Assembly: GCA_023427705.1 (NCBI GenBank)
Contig: JAEZAL010000039.1
Coordinates: forward strand, 1-8,003
Direction of reading: 5' to 3'
From: Bacillota bacterium
Lineage (GTDB): Bacteria; Bacillota; Clostridia; Clostridiales; Clostridiaceae
Length of the DNA: 8,003 nt
The translations under genes were made by a program, and so were the position numbers. This document shows positions 5,000 to 8,003 of this stretch, one piece after another. The stretch's first letter is position 1; each line of letters begins with the position of its first letter. The notes under the pieces are model-generated. The model searched no databases. It was not told where the DNA came from and saw only the letters and a list, made by a program, of their open reading frames with translations.

Positions 5000-5016
5000 A
5001 TATTTGTCGCAAGACG
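5000..5016 (+). repeat. 17-base direct repeat of the tRNA-Ser leader (other copy 4772-4788)
   Basis: ATATTTGTCGCAAGACG occurs at 4772-4788 and again at 5000-5016, each one base after a TATAAT. It contains the TGTC-GCAA-GACG hairpin (here 5005-5016). After a variable 6-7 base gap, the two identical tRNA genes follow. The likely cause is duplication of a leader-plus-tRNA unit, or gene conversion. Confidence 0.9.
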
Positions 5017-5023
5017 GAAATAT

Positions 5024-5114
5024 GGAGAGATGGTCGAGCTGGCTTAAGGCACCGGTCTTGAAAACCGGCGTACCTTTGCGGGTACCGTGGGTTCAAATCC
5101 CACTCTCTCCGCCA
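5024..5114 (+). tRNA. tRNA-Ser (anticodon TGA), copy 2
   Basis: Identical base for base to the copy at 4795-4885, 229 bases downstream, including CCA (5112-5114) and anticodon TGA at 5059-5061. Unlike copy 1 it has no terminator of its own: a 24-base spacer leads straight to tRNA-Ser(GCT), so the two should share one transcript. That spacer can form a small CCTTT/GAAGG-like stem (5120-5133). Confidence 0.98.
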
Positions 5115-5138
5115 TATAACCTTTTTAAGAAGGCACAT

Positions 5139-5229
5139 GGAGAAATACTCAAGTGGCTGAAGAGGCGCCCCTGCTAAGGGCGTAGGTCGGGCAACTGGCG
5201 CCCGGGTTCAAATCCCGGTTTCTCCGCCA
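5139..5229 (+). tRNA. tRNA-Ser (anticodon GCT)
   Basis: Class II tRNA of 91 bases with encoded CCA (5227-5229). The acceptor arms GGAGAAA (5139-5145) and TTTCTCC (5219-5225) pair, with discriminator G5226. The anticodon stem CGCCC/GGGCG encloses CTGCTAA, giving anticodon GCT at 5173-5175, which reads AGC and AGU. The T arm is CCGGG-TTCAAAT-CCCGG. There is no promoter in the 24 bases before it, so it depends on the promoter at 4970-4998. Confidence 0.98.
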
Positions 5230-5261
5230 AAAGCATCTAATGAAAATTAGATGCTTTTTTT
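5229..5261 (+). terminator. Terminator of the tRNA-Ser(TGA)-tRNA-Ser(GCT) unit
   Basis: A perfect 13-bp stem AAAAGCATCTAAT (5229-5241) / ATTAGATGCTTTT (5246-5258) with GAAA loop and seven T (5255-5261). The stem starts at the final A of the tRNA CCA end and shares its AAAAGCATCTA core with the terminator at 4889-4916. Confidence 0.93.
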
Positions 5262-5302
5262 GTATAAAAAAACAAAGTGATTTAAAGTAGGAACGTATTT
5301 TA

Positions 5303-5331
5303 TTGTAAACAATTTCTGAAAATGATATACT
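5303..5331 (+). promoter_or_regulatory. Probable promoter of the ROK kinase gene, with overlapping palindrome
   Basis: TTGTAA (5303-5308) and TATACT (5326-5331) are 17 bases apart; the -10 is extended by TG at 5323-5324. The -35 lies inside a perfect inverted repeat ATTGT-AA-ACAAT (5302-5313), a position where a bound repressor would block polymerase. The regulator is unknown; it does not fit a full CcpA cre site. Confidence 0.6.
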
Positions 5332-5370
5332 ATTTCTATCTTAATTAAGAATATGATATTAGGTATATAT

Positions 5371-5376
5371 AGGAGG
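5371..5376 (+). promoter_or_regulatory. Ribosome binding site that decides the ROK kinase start
   Basis: AGGAGG lies 6 bases before ATG 5383. In-frame ATG 5353 lies upstream of this site, and ATG 5377 touches it, so 5383 is the start it can serve. Confidence 0.88.
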
Positions 5377-5382
5377 ATGGAA

Positions 5383-6327
5383 ATGGAAAAAAGGTATGTA
5401 GTAGGTGTAGACTTAGGAGGAACTAAGATATATACTGCTTTAGTTGACTTAGAGGGAAATATAGTTAAGGAAGTTACAGTAAAAACAGAAGCTCATAAGG
5501 GCGAAGAATCAGTTTTAGAAAAGTTACTTAAAACTATAGATGATGTTTTAGTAGGAACAGATATAAATGAAGTTAAAGCTATTGGAGTTGGTTCACCTGG
5601 TCCACTAGATGTAGAAAAAGGACTAATAGTTTATACTCCTAACTTACCATTTAAGAATTTTAATATAGTAAAGCCTATAAAAGATAAGTATAAAATTGAT
5701 ACTTATTTAGATAATGATGCAAATGTTGCTACATTGAGTGAGTATATGTTTGGAGCAGGAAAAGGAAGCAAGAATATGGTCTATGTGACAGTAAGTACAG
5801 GCATAGGTGGAGGCGCTATATTAAATGGAAGCCTATTTAGAGGAAGTACGTCAAATGCATTAGAAATCGGTCATATAACAGTAATGAAGGGTGGACCTAG
5901 ATGTGGATGTGGAAATACTGGGTGTGCAGAAGCATTAGCATCAGGAACTGCAATCATGAAAAGAGCAAAAGAGGCTTTAGAGAGCAAAGTAGAAACTTCT
6001 TTAAAAAATTACGAAGAAGTAACCGCAAGAGAAGTATTCTTAGAGTCAGAGAGAGGAGATAAGGTTTCTCAAGATATATTAAATGATGCCTTATCATATT
6101 TAGGAATTACTATTTCTAATATAGCAAATTCATTTGATCCAGATAAGATAATTATAGGTGGTGGAGTTAGCGAAGCTGGTAGAATGGTATTCGATAAAAT
6201 AGAGTATGAAATGGAAAGAAGATGCTTAAAAACAATATATAATAATTGCAAGATAGAAAAAGCAGTATTAGGAAGCAAAGCAGGAGTTTTAGGAGCAGCA
6301 GCACTAGCAATTTTAGAAGGTAAATAG
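5383..6327 (+). CDS. ROK-family sugar kinase, probable glucokinase
   Basis: A 314-residue cytoplasmic kinase of the ROK family, the usual length for Firmicute glucokinases (GlcK-like), which phosphorylate glucose with ATP. It begins with the phosphate-binding loop GVDLGGTK (8-15). It also has GVGSPGPLD (68-76), the catalytic Asp D112 in DNDANVA, STGIGGG (138-144), and EIGH (161-164) for sugar and zinc contact. The ROK zinc motif CGCGNTGCAE is at 174-183 (C174, C176, C181, with H164), and the adenosine-side IIIGGGVS is at 256-263. All key residues are present, so it should be active. No N-terminal helix-turn-helix is present, so it is a kinase and not a ROK repressor. It stands alone between its own promoter and terminator, with no sugar transporter nearby to fix the substrate; other hexoses, such as mannose or N-acetyl sugars, cannot be excluded. 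Confidence 0.92.
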   Translation: MEKRYVVGVDLGGTKIYTALVDLEGNIVKEVTVKTEAHKGEESVLEKLLKTIDDVLVGTDINEVKAIGVGSPGPLDVEKGLIVYTPNLPFKNFNIVKPIKDKYKIDTYLDNDANVATLSEYMFGAGKGSKNMVYVTVSTGIGGGAILNGSLFRGSTSNALEIGHITVMKGGPRCGCGNTGCAEALASGTAIMKRAKEALESKVETSLKNYEEVTAREVFLESERGDKVSQDILNDALSYLGITISNIANSFDPDKIIIGGGVSEAGRMVFDKIEYEMERRCLKTIYNNCKIEKAVLGSKAGVLGAAALAILEGK

Positions 6328-6336
6328 AGTAATTAT

Positions 6337-6378
6337 AGCTGTATTATAATGAGAAATTTCATTGTAATACAGCTTTTT
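6337..6378 (+). terminator. Terminator of the ROK kinase gene
   Basis: AGCTGTATTATAATGA (6337-6352) / TCATTGTAATACAGCT (6359-6374), 16 bp with one G-T wobble, a 6-base loop, and T tract 6374-6378. Nine bases after the stop codon. Confidence 0.9.
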
Positions 6379-6407
6379 AATAATTTAAAATATAGTAAAG
6401 TAATATG

Positions 6408-6426
6408 AAGGGAATACTCTTTTTTT
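6408..6426 (+). terminator. Weak hairpin plus T7, possible relict of a T-box terminator end
   Basis: AAGGG-AATA-CTCTT (6408-6421) can form a 5-bp stem before seven T (6420-6426). Too weak to be a confident terminator, but the stretch resembles the 3' half of the serS T-box terminator at 3229-3262. No gene is seen in the intergenic region 6379-6557. Confidence 0.3.
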
Positions 6427-6523
6427 ATTGTATAAAAAAAACTTATAATAAAGTTATATGATGAAAATTAGGAGCTATTTATTCAATTATAATAGCAAGA
6501 AGAATTTATTTAAAACCTTAGGG

Positions 6524-6529
6524 TATAAT
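6524..6529 (+). promoter_or_regulatory. Possible -10 element of addB
   Basis: TATAAT, 28 bases before the addB start. The bases 17 upstream (AGAATT, 6501-6506) make a poor -35, so this is a tentative call. A promoter is expected here because a strong terminator ends the previous gene. Confidence 0.4.
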
Positions 6530-6557
6530 TAAGATATTAAATGATAGGAGTGTTTGC

Positions 6558-8003
6558 ATGGGAATTAGATTTATTTTCGGAAGAGCAGGTACTGGTAAGA
6601 GCAGATTCTGTTTAGATCAAATTAAAAAGAAAATAGAAAATAATTCTGGAAGTAATAAGCTTATATTAATTGTTCCAGAACAATACACCTTTGATACTGA
6701 AAAAAAGTTTTTAGATATAGTTACTGAAAAGGGTTTTTTAAGGGGCGAAGTATTAAGCTTTAAAAGAATGGCCCATAGAGTATTTGAAGAGTGTGGTGGA
6801 AGAACAGATATAAAAATAAGCGATTCAGGAAGAAATATGCTTATATATAAGATCTTAAGAGAAAAGGGAGAAAACCTTAATTACTTTAATAGAATGAGTA
6901 AAGAACAAGGATTTTCTTCAATAGTTTCAAAATTAATAACTGAATTTAAAAAATATAATATTTCCTCGGAAATATTAGGAGCTAAAGAAGAAGAAATTAA
7001 TGATGAAGAATTAAAGAAGAAAATAAATGACTTAAAGATAATTTACAGAGACTTTGATGAAATTCTTCATAAGAGGTTTATAGATTCAGATGATGAATTA
7101 ACGTTCCTAGCGAAAAAATTAATTGATTGTAATATATATGATGGAGCAGAAGTCTGGATAGATGAATTTACTACTTTTACGCCTCAACAACTTGAAGTAA
7201 TAAAAATACTTGCTAAGAGGGCCAAAACAGTAAATATAACTTTATGTAGTGACAGTTTAAGTGGTGGTAAACAAGTAGATTATACAGATATATTTGATGC
7301 TATTAAGAATACAGAAAACTCAATATTAAATATGATGAGGGAAGGAAACATATCTTATTTAGAACCTATAGATTTAAATAAGGGGTATTCGTATAGATTT
7401 TCAAATAGTGAAGATTTACAACATTTAGAGAAGCATTTTTTCACTTATCCATTTAAACCATATAAGGGAAGTGCTAATAATGTAAGACTTTATAAGGCTA
7501 ATAATAGTTATGAAGAAATTGATACTATAGCTAGAGATATTTTAGCAATGGTAAGAGATAAGGAGTATAGATATAAAGATATAGCTGTTGTTTGTAGGAA
7601 TATAGATGAATATGAGAAAATAGCTACTGTTATATTTAATGATTATAATATTCCATTTTTCTTAGATAAGAAAAGAGAAATATTAAACAATCCATTAGTA
7701 GTATTAATAATTTCATCTTTAGAAATATTAACTAGTAATTGGTCTTATGAAAGTGTGTTCAAATACTTAAAAAGTGGATTAGTTAATATAGAAGGAAAAT
7801 ATATAGATATACTTGAAAACTATGTTTTAGCTAATGGTATAAAAGGATATAAGTGGACTAAAGATTTATATGAGAAAGAGAATATATCTGAAGATGAAAA
7901 TTTAATTTTAGAAATTATGGAAGAAATAAGAGCTCCTTTAGTTAGACTTCACAATAATATAAAAGGTAAAAAGTCAGTAAGAGATATAGCAACAAAACTC
8001 TAT
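6558..8003 (+). CDS. addB: AddB, AddAB helicase-exonuclease subunit B, N-terminal part
   Basis: The first 482 residues of a protein that normally has about 1150; the frame is open to the window end, so it is cut by the window and not broken. AddAB is the Firmicute counterpart of RecBCD: it unwinds and trims double-strand DNA ends, responds to Chi, and loads RecA. The N terminus is typical: Walker A GRAGTGKS (8-15), then LILIVPEQYTF (35-45), a Walker-B-like WIDEFTTFTPQQ (200-211), and later a YRYKDIAVVCRN block followed by an IPFFLDKKREILNNPL segment. The C-terminal nuclease domain with its iron-sulfur cysteines would lie beyond the window. AGGAGTG (6546-6552) lies 5 bases before ATG 6558. addA is expected just downstream. 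It is not functionally linked to the tRNA or kinase genes before it. Confidence 0.95.
   Translation, partial: MGIRFIFGRAGTGKSRFCLDQIKKKIENNSGSNKLILIVPEQYTFDTEKKFLDIVTEKGFLRGEVLSFKRMAHRVFEECGGRTDIKISDSGRNMLIYKILREKGENLNYFNRMSKEQGFSSIVSKLITEFKKYNISSEILGAKEEEINDEELKKKINDLKIIYRDFDEILHKRFIDSDDELTFLAKKLIDCNIYDGAEVWIDEFTTFTPQQLEVIKILAKRAKTVNITLCSDSLSGGKQVDYTDIFDAIKNTENSILNMMREGNISYLEPIDLNKGYSYRFSNSEDLQHLEKHFFTYPFKPYKGSANNVRLYKANNSYEEIDTIARDILAMVRDKEYRYKDIAVVCRNIDEYEKIATVIFNDYNIPFFLDKKREILNNPLVVLIISSLEILTSNWSYESVFKYLKSGLVNIEGKYIDILENYVLANGIKGYKWTKDLYEKENISEDENLILEIMEEIRAPLVRLHNNIKGKKSVRDIATKLY

Noticed and set aside
4772..5016. Repeated leader sequence as part of a CRISPR-like array
   Set aside because: Only two copies, and the DNA between them is a tRNA gene and its terminator, not a spacer.
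4795..5229. tRNA-Ser cluster as an integration site of a mobile element
   Set aside because: No integrase, partial tRNA repeat of the att type, or phage-like gene is present; the repeated sequence is two whole functional tRNA genes.
6069..6278. Open frame on the minus strand inside the ROK kinase gene
   Set aside because: Antisense to conserved ROK C-terminal sequence, with no supporting signals.
6428..6449. TTGTAT (6428-6433) with TATAAT (6444-6449) as an addB promoter
   Set aside because: The spacer is only 10 bases, too short for a sigma-A promoter.

Overview
The window is AT-rich, uses AGA and A/T-ending codons, has strong AGGAGG-type ribosome binding sites, and carries a T-box leader, a NiaR-type repressor and AddB. 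Together these point to a low-GC Firmicute, most likely a Clostridium sensu stricto; I cannot name the species. The order (rRNA operon end, tRNA-Ala, niaR block, serS) resembles, from memory, the region near the replication origin of clostridia such as C. perfringens. That placement is inference.

Layout: (1) 1-172, the 3' end of a 5S rRNA gene, tRNA-Ala(TGC) and a strong terminator, closing an rRNA operon. (2) 199-2980, a compact four-gene operon: an HDIG-type HD phosphohydrolase, the niacin-responsive repressor NiaR, a divergent GlpA-like FAD/[2Fe-2S] oxidoreductase, and a shortened DUF1667-like protein overlapping it. No terminator is visible after it. (3) 2989-4650, a promoter, a complete serine T-box leader with specifier UCC, serS, and a hairpin. 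(4) 4742-5261, two tRNA-Ser(TGA) genes of identical sequence, each behind a perfect-consensus promoter and the same short leader hairpin; the second is followed by tRNA-Ser(GCT). (5) 5303-6378, a ROK-family sugar kinase (probable glucokinase) as a single-gene unit. (6) 6524-8003, the start of addB, which runs off the window end.

SerS and three tRNA-Ser genes form a seryl-tRNA supply block. SerS expression should rise when tRNA-Ser is uncharged, because the T-box UGGC bulge matches the GCCA end of tRNA-Ser. The specifier UCC, however, calls for an isoacceptor (anticodon GGA) not encoded here. The niaR operon pairs an NAD-metabolism repressor with proteins of unknown role. Its oxidoreductase keeps the nucleotide-binding fold and four iron-sulfur cysteines but has lost several motifs expected of working GlpA-like enzymes. 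Its DUF1667 partner lacks the N-terminal CxxC pairs, and no GlpB-like gene lies between them. This operon is the least explained part of the window. No CRISPR array, transposase, integrase or phage gene was seen.
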